64,000 nucleotides of DNA from Hofstenia miamia (taxonomy: Eukaryota; Xenacoelomorpha; Acoela; Hofsteniidae). The translations under genes and the position numbers were made by a program. The notes below the pieces were generated by a model. It was not told where the DNA came from and made no database searches. It saw only the letters and a list, made by a program, of their open reading frames with translations. Positions 36,335 to 48,889 of the stretch are shown in pieces (position 1 is the stretch's first letter; every line of letters starts with the position of its first letter). The stretch lies in assembly GCA_900660155.1 (NCBI GenBank), contig CABFPE010000041.1, positions 2,067,544-2,131,543 of the forward strand. The letters run 5' to 3'.

Positions 36335-37120
36335 CAAGCAGTAATGAGAAGACCATAAAGTCTATCAAAATTTAATGACCAAAAGATATGTAGTTACATA
36401 AAATCGTGTAGATAAAAAAGGATTAGAATAAGAAATTTAGAGTTTTATGAGTGATTTTATCTAAATGAAATATAGTCTAGCATTAACAATGCGAGTTTCC
36501 CACTAATTTGATATTTTTAAAGTAGTGCACACTTCATGCAATTCTATCATTTTAATAGCAAAATGTAGATTAGGACTAGAATTACAAATTTGTTTTTACT
36601 TAAATTTATATATTTTCACATTTTTTTACAAAGAACAATGTATTTCGGCCTTCGTTTAGAGTAAGCACTAAGAACTACGTATTTGACTAAAGTACAAATT
36701 ACTTAAGTGTCAATAAATATAATTTTTTATCAAGGATAATATCACAACGTGTATCATCACATTGTTTTTTGCAAAATTTAATATTGTTGGTTTCACAATT
36801 TCCAAAGTCTATTTTGATGTTATTTCTCATTATTACATATTCTAAATGACATTCAATATATTCGAAAGAAAACATTCACCAAAGTAAATCGTCTGAATTT
36901 TAAAATAAACTTATTGATTTTTCATTATTTACCGAAGCAGCTAGCATAATTTGTCTTCAAACTCTAAACTTCTCACACACAAACGTATGTAGTTTGCTGT
37001 TCCACTTTCTTTCATCTGTGCTTGTCTAAAGATATAGAATTAACAAATTTACGACGCAATCGCTATTCAAAAAAGTAAAAATGGAGTCGAACAAAATCAG
37101 GATAGTATGTTCGAAAGTGA

Positions 37121-37137
37121 TATATATATATATATAC

Positions 37138-37171
<34 letters not shown>
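37121..37171. repeat. TA microsatellite, interrupted
   Basis: An AT run of about 50 bases with one short interruption. Confidence 0.95.
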
Positions 37172-37173
<2 letters not shown>

Positions 37174-37292
37174 CCGTTAATCCCAAATAATTAGTTCTAT
37201 TTTCTATATTATAAATTCAACTGAACATTCAAAATTAGAGATAAGAAATGCTTTCATTCGACTAGAGTACTGCTACCTTACAATACTAGACT

Positions 37293-37670
37293 CAGACTTC
37301 TCAACGAGCCGAGCTTGTAAGGAGCCGAGAAAAGGCTTAGCCGAACCGAGTTTGAGCACTGCATTGGATATACACGATCCCAAAACGAGCCCTTAAGCAA
37401 AGAAAATTTATAGTTCTGCTTGTTAAATCGATTATGCATATTTCTTCATTTCTCATAATTATATATGAAATTCTTTATTAAATAATAGGAAGAGCAAAAT
37501 AAAAAATATTTTTAAAAAATTATTGAGCTAAGACGAGTCTCATTGAAAGGTTTTATGTGGCGAGTCGAGCCGAGACGAGCCGAAAAAGCTCAAAAGTAAA
37601 ACTAGACGAGTCAAACCCATCGGAGTCGAGTCAAGCCGGGCCTAAAAATGTCGATTCGTTGACAAGTCTG
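37293..37670. mobile_element. hAT-like non-autonomous element with GAGCCGAG subterminal repeats
   Basis: The left end CAGACTTCTCAACGAGCCGA and the inverted right end CAGACTTGTCAACGAATCGA match at 17 of 20. The flanking 8-mers ACTAGACT and ATTAGACT agree at 7 of 8. Repeats of GAGCCGAG and GACGAG crowd both ends, as expected for transposase-binding subterminal motifs. The length is 378 bp and no coding capacity is seen. Confidence 0.65.
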
Positions 37671-37961
37671 ATTAGACTATACTGAATGCAGAACTCAAAA
37701 TTATTTGATTCCTTAACACGCTTCAATATTAAACAGCATTGTGATTTAAAACGATAGTACAAATCAAGTCCTGTATCATCAACCTTCTTACATTTGTATA
37801 AAAATTTAAACTTTAGAATTATTGTTTAAATCATGAAAAACAAACAAAATTTTCTAATAATGCGAGAATTATATCTATTTCTTGCCAATGTTCAATGAAA
37901 AATGGTGTACTTAACAGAGCTATCTAAACTAATAATACTTTGAAAATTTGGTATGTAAGTA

Positions 37962-38077
37962 TATACATGATATTGACAAAAACGTAGCAAGTTAAATATT
38001 GTGAAATTGGATTTCATGGTATACATGATATTGACAAAAACGTAGCAAGTTAAATATTGTGAAATTGGATTTCATGG
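37962..38077 (+). repeat. Perfect 58-bp tandem duplication
   Basis: The unit beginning TATACATGATATTGAC occurs at 37962-38019 and again at 38020-38077 with no mismatch seen. Confidence 0.9.
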
Positions 38078-38893
38078 ATTCTGAAATAATCTATACTTTT
38101 AATATGACCGCATTTAAATTTCTCGAATATATATTATATATTCCTATCTACAAAGCGTACTTAGACCTAAAATTTTTGCTACGTGAAGCGCAATTCGCGT
38201 CAAATTTAGAGATGAAACCGGTTATCGGCCCGCCGCGATGGGTCGGAAATTTACCGGCCCTAAATTTACTTACTGGAATCTCTCGTTAATTTGGTACAAA
38301 TTGAGTTGTTCTATTTTTTGAAAAGGTAATTTGACTTCAGTTTTTTTATAGAGTTTACTAATATACTAACAGAAGTTGTTTAAAAATTTGAAAGTGTAAT
38401 CTATAGGATTTACACTTGAAATTTGTGAAACCTCATACAAATAAGCAACTTTAACACTTGTATTTTTCTAATATTGGAAAGAACGTTAAAAGTAAATTTG
38501 AAAGGTTTTTGGTTGCTAAGACATTCAAACACAAATGTCAGTTGACACATCCTACTAAAGCAATTATGTTAGCTTTAACGAAAAATTTATTTAAATATAT
38601 TATGTATTTCTGTACTAATAAATTATTCAATACCAACAGAGTTCAAATGCGACAGCAATATTGTGTATAATGATTAGTTGTATATATTTTAACAATCATA
38701 CAAAAAGAAATTAACTAAGCAAACTGAAACGTTAACAATCTAAATTCACGGAAAAGTGAAAGCTAACGAAATTTATACAAAGAATTGATATAGAATATAT
38801 ATTAAAATTGTATTTTGCTAGAAATATTGTTATAATAGTTTGAAATTTGCGTTATGCAATATCAGCTCTTTGCATTTTCTAGATTAAAACAGC

Positions 38894-38894
38894 T

Positions 38895-38930
<36 letters not shown>
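38894..38930. repeat. TA microsatellite
   Basis: An AT run directly beside the foldback element. Confidence 0.95.
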
Positions 38931-38934
38931 CAGT

Positions 38935-39125
38935 CATGGAGTTCTGCTATTATACATGGAGGCAAAGTGGCATTTACCTCCTCCCGAAGAAGGCATTAAA
39001 TTAATTTAATTGGCTGTCATCTTTCGTCGATCAGATTTTGTGCGGCACAAATTTTCTGCACGCAATACAACAATAGCCTTCTCCGGGAAGGGCTTGCCTC
39101 CATGTATAATAGCAGAACTCCATGG
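38935..39125. mobile_element. Foldback hairpin element nested in the hAT-like element
   Basis: The first 31 bases (38935-38965) are the exact reverse complement of the last 31 (39094-39124), and pairing continues imperfectly inward through TCCCGAAGAAGGC against GCCTTCTCCGGGA. TACAGT flanks both sides (38929-38934 and 39126-39131). Each arm also carries CATGGAG twice. This is a foldback MITE of about 190 bp. Confidence 0.7.
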
Positions 39126-39194
39126 TACAGTGCAAATAAAATAGCTGTTGCCGACCGACTACTGGCCCCGGCCGGTTCTAATTCTGGTCAAATT

Positions 39195-40429
39195 TGACCG
39201 AAAAATTTATTTTGCGTTTTCTGAATTGATGTACGGTATTTATGGATATGCATATATTATTCTTTGTAACTAATCTAAATTTAGCCTGAAATGGGTCAAA
39301 TTTCAGATAAACACTTACCAGAACATACCTTTAAGAGTAATGATTTATGTCATGCCAATTAAATCAATTACTGTGAAAAATATTCGAAAGGTCATCTTCT
39401 AGTCACACACCGAATTGTTGAGTTTGAAGCCATCTTATGTATAGTATCAATGGCCTTATTTTGGGCTTTATATTCAAAGCTCATTTCTGGCTGTCTATGA
39501 GAATCATTTTACAGTTCTGGTTAAAGAGCTATGATGGTTTCTATTTCTACGTTCCTTAGGTACTGTATGTAGGATACAATAGTTGAAAGTGGTATAAATT
39601 GAAATTGACTGCAGTTTCTTCTTTGGAATTAGAAAATAACTCAATAGGTACTTTCCGTAGTGTTCCAAGGAACATACTTCTGATTTGATGCAATTAATCT
39701 ACTAGTGTAATTTTTGAAAAAATATTATCTGCACATTCATTCCTATTGCTATTTTTATTGGCTCCATCATGTCTAAAACCACTTTCTTTCCCTGCCTCTT
39801 TCCATCATTGAACTCACAAATGCCGTACATCCGGGTGTTGAATCGCAAAACAGGCAAGTTATGATTCAATACTTCCTTGGGTTGCTCATCAGTTATTGTC
39901 TGAAGGGATAATGACCACAGAAAGACGTAAGTAGTTCATCCAGTCCTAAATGGACCGAGTATGATGATAAACGTAATTTATAAAGTATGAACTCAAAAAA
40001 AGGAAGGGTAGTTCAGAAGTAACACTAGTGTTTTCAAAAAATTTAATTAGCAAACTGGTAATTTTCATTCAAATACAAATTTTAATAACAATACAATCAT
40101 AGGACAAACATTAGCATAACAAGGAGTTAAAGCTTTATAGCAAATATGCAGTATACTATGAAAATACAGTCGTTGCGTTATTTCCGCACAATATGCCTTA
40201 TTGATGACAATTTATCTGTTGTTTATTGCTTAGAAGAAGAAACATCCACATTCAGAAATTGAACAATAAAAAATACTGAAAATAATTCTAAAAGCGTCAA
40301 AAACGAAATTCAAACAAAATATAATAAAACAAAACAGAATATTTACAAATAATAATGATAATTATAGAGTAATCAGGATTGTAGAATTTACAACCTTGCC
40401 ATTTCAGTCTTTTTATATTATAGGTGTAA
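39195..40429. other. Intergenic, likely including LINE 3' UTR at its right end
   Basis: No coding sequence is recognised. Sequence from about 40260 is A-rich and probably belongs to the 3' end of the decayed LINE. Confidence 0.4.
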
Positions 40430-41600
40430 AATTATTTTTTATTTTGTTGTATAAATTTTAGTAATTCATTCCATATATTTATAGCTGTGTTTAGAAATGA
40501 GTTTTTAATTATTTGCTTCTTGTGCTTAAATGGTTCAATTATATGCGTTCCTTTGTTTTGCTTATTAATTAATTTTGCTGGAAGAAAGTTATTTTGTTAT
40601 ATGCAAAACTATTTTTAATTATTTTGAAGAACGTTGTTAGGACATTTATATAGATAAACATTGTGGATGTAGAAATAATTTTGATATTTTTCTATATTCA
40701 TTATTCTTATTAAAGGTGTATTATCTACTGCTACTTTGATAGCCCAATTTAGTTCCCCTGAAATTTTCGGAGAAATGTTTGGTTTATATTTGTGTAGAGC
40801 ATATTGGCATAGTTGAAATGACTTAATACTAGGGTATGAATTAATTGAATTTTTGCATTAGTTGGAAGTTTTTGAGAAATTAAGTTAATTGCTCTAATCG
40901 ATGTGGCCATTTTTCTAAAATATGATTTTGTTGCTTTTCAAAATTTAAATGTGAATCAAAGATATTTCCAAGGTATTTAAATGATTTAATTTGTTTTATA
41001 TAATTTATATGAACGCCGGTATTAAGTTTATATTGTGAAGTATCAGTAAATGCAAAATTTGTTTTAACAATGCAGAATTGAGTTATTAAAGGATTCACTC
41101 GTAGTCTTGAAGAAACAAAATATTTTGAGAGAGAAGTACAATTTTCCGGAGAGTTTGGATGGCTTCTTCGGGAAATGTATTAGAATTAAATAATATTGTA
41201 TCATCTGCATATTGTATAACGTCACATGTTGTTAAATCGGACAAATCATTTATGAAAATTTTAAACAGTAACGGACCCAAAATTGTTACCTTTGGACTCC
41301 ATTTTTAGTATAAACACAATCTGAAAAAGATTCATTAAGTTTAACTCGTTGCATACGATTATACAAATTACTAGAAATGAGACCTGTACCGTAATTAGAA
41401 AACCTTTGAAATTTAACGTTTTACTAAAATCAATCGAATCAAATGCTTTTGAGAGATTTATGCAAGCAGTTGCTGAGTATTCACTATCATCTCGTTTTTC
41501 CTTATTCTTCAATAGCTTGTATTAAAGCATCGCTGGTAGAAATATCTTTACGAAATGGGAATATCATACTCAATTAGAAACAAGACAAAAAGTTTGAGGA
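40430..41600 (-). pseudogene. Decayed LINE reverse transcriptase fragment
   Basis: Pieces in several frames read, in order on the - strand, INLSKAFDSIDFSK, GPLLFKIFINDLSDL, QYADDTILFNS, KYLGNIFDSHLNFEKQ and a C-terminal SFLNTAINIWNELLKF. Frameshifts and stops separate them. The upstream part lies in the tandem duplication that starts at 41255. Confidence 0.8.
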
Positions 41601-44115
41601 GCAATTAGAAATTTGGCTGAAACTTTATGAATACACTAACTTGCCATTATCATACGATTAGTCATGTGAAATACAAATACATGTATACTGTGTTTAGGTG
41701 TACATATATGTACCAACAAGGGTTAAGACATATACCGTTGTGGTTTACTAAATTTGCAATGCTTTCAATGAAGTTTTTCTTTTATATTTGTNCATCACTA
41801 ACAATATCTCATTTCCTCAATTAACAAAGAAAATTCCAGTTTGTCTCATGCAAAGATTTATCCTTGTAACTAATGAATTCAAATACGTTTGAGAAGAATA
41901 ATGAAAATCTTGAGAATTTGTGTTAAGAAATCCAATGTTAGATTGGTTCACATGTTAATTGAAAATTTTTTGTTGGTAGATATGCGTACTTTAATATTAG
42001 GACATTTAAGTATTTAATTTAATTGCTGTAAGGTACAGGTTCACAGGATTAGTTGATAGCAGGATATATGAGAAAACTCCTTCTTTAAAGACAAAAAACA
42101 GTCGCTATTGTGGTTTCTAAAATTTTAAACAGTAACGGACCCAAAATTGTTACCTTTGGACTCCATTTTTAGTATAAACACAATCTGAAAAAGATTCATT
42201 AAGTTTAACTCGTTGCATACGATTATACAAATTACTAGAAATGAGACCTGTACCGTAATTAGAAAACCTTTGAAATTTAACGTTTTACTAAAATCAATCG
42301 AATCAAATGCTTTTGAGAGATTTATGCAAGCAGTTGCTGAGTATTCACTATCATCTCGTTTTTCCTTATTCTTCAATAGCTTGTATTAAAGCATCGCTGG
42401 TAGAAATTTCTTTACGAAATGGGAATATCATACTCAATTAGAAACAAGACAAAAAGTTTGAGGAGCAATTAGAAATTTGGCTGAAACTTTATGAATACAC
42501 TAACTTGCCATTATCATACGATTAGTCATGTGAAATACAAATACATGTATACTGTGTTTAGGTGTACATATATGTACCAACAAGGGGTAAGACATATACC
42601 GTTGTGGTTTACTAAATTTGCAATGCTTTCAATGAAGTTTTTCTTTTATATTTGTAATGGATTTTTCTTTATAGTATAATGTTCCTGTTTTTTCAGTTTC
42701 CATATTTTTTTATTTAAATTGTTGTTATTAAATTCCCAAGTAATATTTTGCGGTGAAAGATTTTGATACTTTAAACGTGAATAATTATTACTTGCTTTCC
42801 TTATAGCAACGTTGCATAAATTCAATGCAGTTTTATAGGAATCATGATTTTCCTTTGCTTGAGAATTGATGCATTTTTTCACTTCTGTTTCTCTTGTTCA
42901 ATTTAAATCAATGCATTTGGAATCAATCCATAGTTTTGAAAGATTATTTGGAGTTTCTCTTGAATGTTCGAGTGAAAGAATATATTTCTATGGGCAGCAT
43001 ATATCCAAATAAAAAATAAAAGTTTTTGCAAAATTTGATAGGATTTCATTAAGTGTTAATGATTGATATATGGAATTTAAGCTTTCGCTTTTTAAATGCT
43101 TATCAACTATCGTAGATTAAAATTAAGAATTCAAAATATTGCAAAAATGAAGTTATCAATTAATTACACTGTGTGACAAAAATTTTTTTTTCTTAGTTGA
43201 GTACATTTTTGAGTACTTTTTTTCGGTTTTTCTGTTCATTTTAATAAAGTTAAAACAAATTTAATTTCATCTCACAGTAGAAACAATACTTTAGGAAATA
43301 TCATGAAATTAAGTTTATGGCATAAATAGATGTTTGAATATAATAATCGGAAATTGTAATATAATTGAGATTCCAAAAATCCTTAATTGAATTTTATAAT
43401 TTCATATGGACATCTAATTTTATTTTGATTTTAATTTCAGCAGATGCTTTCTGTTCATCCAAAGTCCATGAGGCCAATATAGAATCAAATTGGATCATTT
43501 TCTAATTGCTGTAATTGAAAAATTATAAGACTCTTAGTTTTAAGCAAACATTTCTTTTGTGATCAAATAACTAATAAATCGATTGCTTTAATTGATCTGA
43601 ACCTATAGAAGCTATATGAGGCCAAATTATCTTCCCAAACCTTTAGATTTCAATATGTCCTAGATAAACTATTCTTACAAAAAGTTCCTTGAGTAGTTGA
43701 TGTAATTTTTGCATTTTTATCACTAAACAACCAAAATTTTCAAGAAAAACATTCATTTGATATTTCAGAAAATGAAGTTTAGTAGACATCATCACTAACA
43801 ATATCTCATTTCCTCAATTAACAAAGAAAATTCCAGTTTGTCTCATGCAAAGATTTATCCTTGTAACTAATGAATTCAAATACGTTTGAGAAGAATAATG
43901 AAAATCTTGAGAATTTGTGTTAAGAAATCCAATGTTAGATTGGTTCACATGTTAATTGAAAATTTTTTGTTGGTAGATATGCGTACTTTAATATTAGGAC
44001 ATTTAAGTATTTAATTTAATTGCTGTAAGGTACAGGTTCACAGGATTAGTTGATAGCAGGATATATGAGAAAACTCCTTCTTTAAAGACAAAAAACAGTC
44101 GCTATTGTGGTTTCT
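41255..44115 (+). repeat. Tandem duplication of a 1,997-bp unit, first copy gapped
   Basis: 41255-41791 matches 42119-42655 (537 bp, offset 864) and 41793-42118 matches 43790-44115 (326 bp, offset 1997). The second copy (42119-44115) is complete at 1,997 bp. The first copy has one N at 41792 in place of about 1,134 bp. Only about two mismatches were noticed in the 537-bp block. Confidence 0.85.
42119..43000 (-). pseudogene. Second copy of decayed LINE, with linker region
   Basis: This is a near-identical copy of the reverse transcriptase start (to 42119). Upstream it extends into the endonuclease/reverse transcriptase linker (42646-42890; CNVAIRKASNNYSRLKYQN), which is missing from the first copy at the assembly N. 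The fragment is cut at 42118/42119 by the duplication junction. Confidence 0.7.
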
Positions 44116-44311
44116 CAACTCATGCTAAACATGAAAGAATAGAAAATGACAAAATTTGGTGATCTTCAAATAGCCAGGACTCTAACATAGTATGGCAGCT
44201 GGAATATGTTACATGGGTGTCAAGATTCACTACTGAAAAACATTTAAAATTGTTCAGAATATTTCGTTTGTCTCAACCCTATAATTGTAATGGGATGATT
44301 TTCAGAATATA

Positions 44312-44898
44312 TAGATTGTCCCATAAAAAATTGCGTTTTTTTGGTTTTATAGAAAATTTAAAAAGTGTTTTTATTTCCTTAATGTTTATAATATATTTGA
44401 GTGGAATGAGTAACAAATATTATATTAAGTAATGACAAATGTTATTTAAATATAGTTTCCATCATTTTCAACAATTTCCTTGAGATCAACAATCAGTTCC
44501 TCCAAAGCCCTACTCATTCGATGATGAGTGAAATGAGGCATTTGCTTATCCAAAAATGTAACAACATCTTCTTTGTCACTAAAATTACCGGTTCGGAGTG
44601 ATTCTAATCTTGCAAAGAGATACCGATCACAAATATTAGTGTCAGGCAAGTACGATGGTTGCTTCACCAACTTGATAAAGTTATCTGTTAGATGAGTTGT
44701 TGTCGCTCTGGAGATGTGGGGTTTGGCGTTGTTGTGAACGATCACCATGTTTTGAATTTCAATTTCAATTTATATGATATCATAGATACCTATCTCTTGC
44801 TATATTTCTAATATATCTATTGCCACAATGATTTTAACAATAGAATATTTTATATCAATATTTTAAGAAACAATACGCAGCTTTTATGGGACAACCTA
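44312..44898 (-). mobile_element. Internally deleted mariner-type element
   Basis: Terminal repeats TAGATTGTCCCATAAAA and, inverted, TAGGTTGTCCCATAAAA are flanked by TA duplications (44310-44311 and 44899-44900). At 587 bp it is under half a full mariner and keeps only the 3' part of the transposase on the - strand. Confidence 0.75.
44446..44748 (-). pseudogene. Mariner transposase C-terminal fragment, inactive
   Basis: About 100 residues remain. The block VIVHNNAKPHISR corresponds to the mariner catalytic HDNARPH motif with Asp changed to Asn, and QPSYLPDTNICDRYLFARLE corresponds to the YSPDLxPxDxxLF motif. The N-terminal DNA-binding domain and the first catalytic Asp are absent, so it cannot be active. 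Confidence 0.75.
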
Positions 44899-45025
44899 TA
44901 ATATCAACAAATATAACAGAATGAATTCACACAAGTCTTGCATTTATAAGCAGCTGTTACTTCCAGAGAAGACATGAAAGATGATGTCATATGCACAAAA
45001 CATGGTCGTTATGTAACATACAAGG

Positions 45026-47336
45026 TGCATGAAGGTATGTCAATAAACAATTTTTCCCATCTTGATACCTTGAAGTGTGACTCGTCATAACAGTGAATGT
45101 GAGCTTAGTGAATTATTGTTGGAAAAGAATAGCAGAGAAAGTATAATTTCAATGGTCCAATGAGTACATATTAATGATATGTAAGTTTTTTAAAACTTAG
45201 AATACAAATTACTCAAGAAGTATGGTTTTGCATGTAACATGACATTCAAATTCGTATTTCTCGTCCCAAAATTGACTGAAATCAGTGAAAAAAATTAATC
45301 AAGTAAATTGTATGTCCCACCGTGATATTAAATGCTATTTGGGACCTTTTTTCACCCGACTCGTAGTCAGCCTGAAATTTCAAAAAGCTATAAAGTCAAA
45401 CAAACCTCCATATCAATGAAATAGATAAGTATCGCATGAGTTGGCAATCAATTAAGTTAACACGGAATATTAATTCATGAAGAACTACAGCAGCTCAATG
45501 GGTTAAAAGAGCAGATTTCAAAGGATATGGAGTAGTAAATCAAAACCTAATTTTCAACTCTCACTAATACACTAATACATTTAAGGAAGGAAAACATATT
45601 GTAGCTCATAAACTTTACATCTTCTCACAAAAAATTCAATTTTAACTATGGTTTTGAGTAAAACCCAACATCCAATTATATAATAGAGTGATTTGGACTT
45701 GCTAGAGTCCTTGCAATGAGCCTAATGGTTGAACAATGACTGGATTTGTTAGTTGTAGGCTAAAATTTTATAAATTAAAAATTGAAATCAAGAATTTATT
45801 TAATATCGTCTAATAAATTATCTTGCCGTGTGATAGAGACATAGATGAAAAAAACCTTATTCACACCACGGGTGATCGGAAGCAATTTCATGTAATGAAA
45901 TGAAATGAAATGAAATATCTATATTTAGAGATGCTTTTTACAATATAAAATACTGTTTACAAATCTAAATAGCGTCAAACAATAGAAATAAAGGAACAAA
46001 TAAAGGATCAAAACACATACAAAGATAATATTTACCAAAATAATTACAATTACTAACTTGGGCTATGGCGAATTTAGGTTAGATGCGGTCTATTGAATAA
46101 TCACTATTGTAAAATTCGAAACCTCGCCATTTGTATTCAAGCCTTTCCTTTGTATAACTACAGAAGTATTTTTTAATTTCNTGCATGAAGGTATGTCAAT
46201 AAACAATTTTTCCCATCTTGATACCTTGAAGTGTGACTCGTCATAACAGTGAATGTGAGCTTAGTGAATTATTGTTGGAAAAGAATAGCAGAGAAAGTAT
46301 AATTTCAATGGTCCAATGAGTACATATTAATGATATGTAAGTTTTTTAAAACTTAGAATACAAATTACTCAAGAAGTATGGTTTTGCATGTAACATGACA
46401 TTCAAATTCGTATTTCTCGTCCCAAAATTGACTGAAATCAGTGAAAAAAATTAATCAAGTAAATTGTATGTCCCACCGTGATATTAAATGCTATTTGGGA
46501 CCTTTTTTCACCCGACTCGTAGTCAGCCTGAAATTTCAAAAAGCTATAAAGTCAAACAAACCTCCATATCAATGAAATAGATAAGTATCGCATGAGTTGG
46601 CAATCAATTAAGTTAACACGGAATATTAATTCATGAAGAACTACAGCAGCTCAATGGGTTAAAAGAGCAGATTTCAAAGGATATGGAGTAGTAAATCAAA
46701 ACCTAATTTTCAACTCTCACTAATACACTAATACATTTAAGGAAGGAAAACATATTGTAGCTCATAAACTTTACATCTTCTCACAAAAAATTCAATTTTA
46801 ACTATGGTTTTGAGTAAAACCCAACATCCAATTATATAATAGAGTGATTTGGACTTGCTAGAGTCCTTGCAATGAGCCTAATGGTTGAACAATGACTGGA
46901 TTTGTTAGTTGTAGGCTAAAATTTTATAAATTAAAAATTGAAATCAAGAATTTATTTAATATCGTCTAATAAATTATCTTGCCGTGTGATAGAGACATAG
47001 ATGAAAAAAACCTTATTCACACCACGGGTGATCGGAAGCAATTTCATGTAATGAAATGAAATGAAATGAAATATCTATATTTAGAGATGCTTTTTACAAT
47101 ATAAAATACTGTTTACAAATCTAAATAGCGTCAAACAATAGAAATAAAGGAACAAATAAAGGATCAAAACACATACAAAGATAATATTTACCAAAATAAT
47201 TACAATTACTAACTTGGGCTATGGCGAATTTAGGTTAGATGCGGTCTATTGAATAATCACTATTGTAAAATTCGAAACCTCGCCATTTGTATTCAAGCCT
47301 TTCCTTTGTATAACTACAGAAGTATTTTTTAATTTC
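45026..47336 (+). repeat. Two 1,155-bp identical direct copies separated by one N
   Basis: 45026-46180 and 46182-47336 read the same throughout, offset 1156, and the N at 46181 lies exactly between them. The LINE C-terminal ORF is cut at the N in the first copy but continues intact past 47336 in the second. This is best read as overlapping contig ends that were not merged. Confidence 0.9.
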
Positions 47337-47700
47337 TTTTTTGAATTCTCTTAATTTATTTATTTGTTTTATAGATTTAGGTAAATTATTCCATATATTT
47401 ATTGATATATTGAGAAATAAATTTTTCATTACTTTCTTGTTATATGGAAGAGGCCTAATTTTTGGGTTCTACGATTATGTCTAAGCAATATTTTAGAGGA
47501 TAGAAAGTTGGAATTGCGGTATGGAAAAATATTATTAAATAATTAAAAAAAGTAGTTAATATATTTTTATAAATAATGCATTGTGGATTTAGAAAAGTTT
47601 TGATTAATTTCTTGATTTCTGTATTTCTGTTATAAATATGATTAACTGCTTTTTTTGTAGCCCATTTTATTTGCACATTGTTGATTTATGTCAGTATAGA
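47235..47700 (-). pseudogene. LINE C-terminal fragment with pentamer tail
   Basis: On the - strand the pieces are QIKWATKKAVNHIYNRN and, in another frame, NLFLNISINIWNNLPKSI and YKWRGFEFYN, the usual end of this LINE group. The 3' tail is a TTTCA repeat (about 47049-47068), duplicated at about 45895-45914. Confidence 0.75.
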
Positions 47701-48889
47701 GTATGTTTCCATAATTATATCTAAATATAATAAAAGAATTTTATTAAAGTTGCTCATCATTTCATTGGGTGTTTGTGAAGAGTAAATTCTACTCCAATGT
47801 TAAGTTTTAAAAATTATTTATATCATATGCAAACTTACTGATGCGGTGTTCATTCCCTTGATTAGTAAGGATTTTAAATTTTCTCTAAGTTTCCTTTATG
47901 CACTTGAAATGTTTACACGTAGTATACATTCAATACTTTAAGTATGAAAGTTTTTTAATCAATTGTTATCAATATCTGTTTTGTAATTTACGGACTGCTA
48001 AATAATCAATTTTTACAAAATAAGTGTTTTTCGCAGATTTAATCATAAAATGCGAATTTTTAATAAAATGTTAAATTTCCCAATACTACAAATTTCACTA
48101 TTACTGTGTCACATTGTGCCACTTTGTTGTACTATCAAATACAAAAAAAATAATCTTAAGATTTAGTACTATTTTATCCTTATTTTTGAGTTAGATGCAT
48201 AAATGGACACTGTACATGTAAATATCAATAATTAAAGAAAATGTTAAATTTATATATCAACGAAACACTAAGAACTAAATTAAAATTAAAATCAACAACC
48301 CAAGAAACCACTAAATCTCAAATAATTTACCAAATACAATGTACAGGTGGTGAAGATTTGCCTGTTTTTTCTAGTTATATAATTATAGAGAGCATTTTCA
48401 TAAAATACTTACAACCAAGTCTAAGCAACAAAAATAATATTATATTTATAGTAGTAGTAAATCAATAAGGACAAAAACAATAAAATAACAAAAATATGAA
48501 AATAATTAAACGCACATATTTACAAAAATCAAATCATTAGTAATAACAAAGTGAATTAGTTGAGCGGCAAAAATGAACAACACCAAGGAAAAATTGAGAA
48601 CAGCTAACATCGCTGTCATAGTGATCGATAAAGGATTTCCGAAAGAGTACAGAAACTAATGCGGTGGAGTCAAATAATTTTATGAAAGAAGATCGATGAA
48701 CAAAATTTGCAAGGTAAAATATTACCTAAAAGGCGAGTTCGTCTTGAGTGAAACAGATTTAACCATGCAAGCATTGTGTAAGTGTAGTCCTTATTTTCTG
48801 GGAGTGCAAACCGAAATTAAACTGAAAACATAGAAGTCATAGCAACCATTAAGCAGATTATTTAGATAGAGTAAATCAAGAAGCTATAA

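Larger units (their letters stand above)
34555..37292. other. Intergenic, nothing recognised
   Basis: Very AT-rich with no ORF of note; two TA microsatellites are listed separately. Confidence 0.5.
38207..39186. mobile_element. hAT-like element with exact 8-bp target duplication
   Basis: GTCAAATT flanks both ends (38199-38206 and 39187-39194). The left end TAGAGATGAAACCGG and the inverted right end CAGAATTAGAACCGG are related with one gap. Subterminal CGGCC/GGTCGG motifs occur at both ends. The 980-bp interior contains a TA microsatellite and a nested hairpin element (38935-39125). Short ORFs inside it show no recognisable domain. Confidence 0.6.

Noticed and set aside
45895-45916. AATGA pentamer run as a CRISPR-like or satellite array
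   Set aside because: Only four units, with no spacers. It matches a LINE 3' tail (TTTCA on the - strand).
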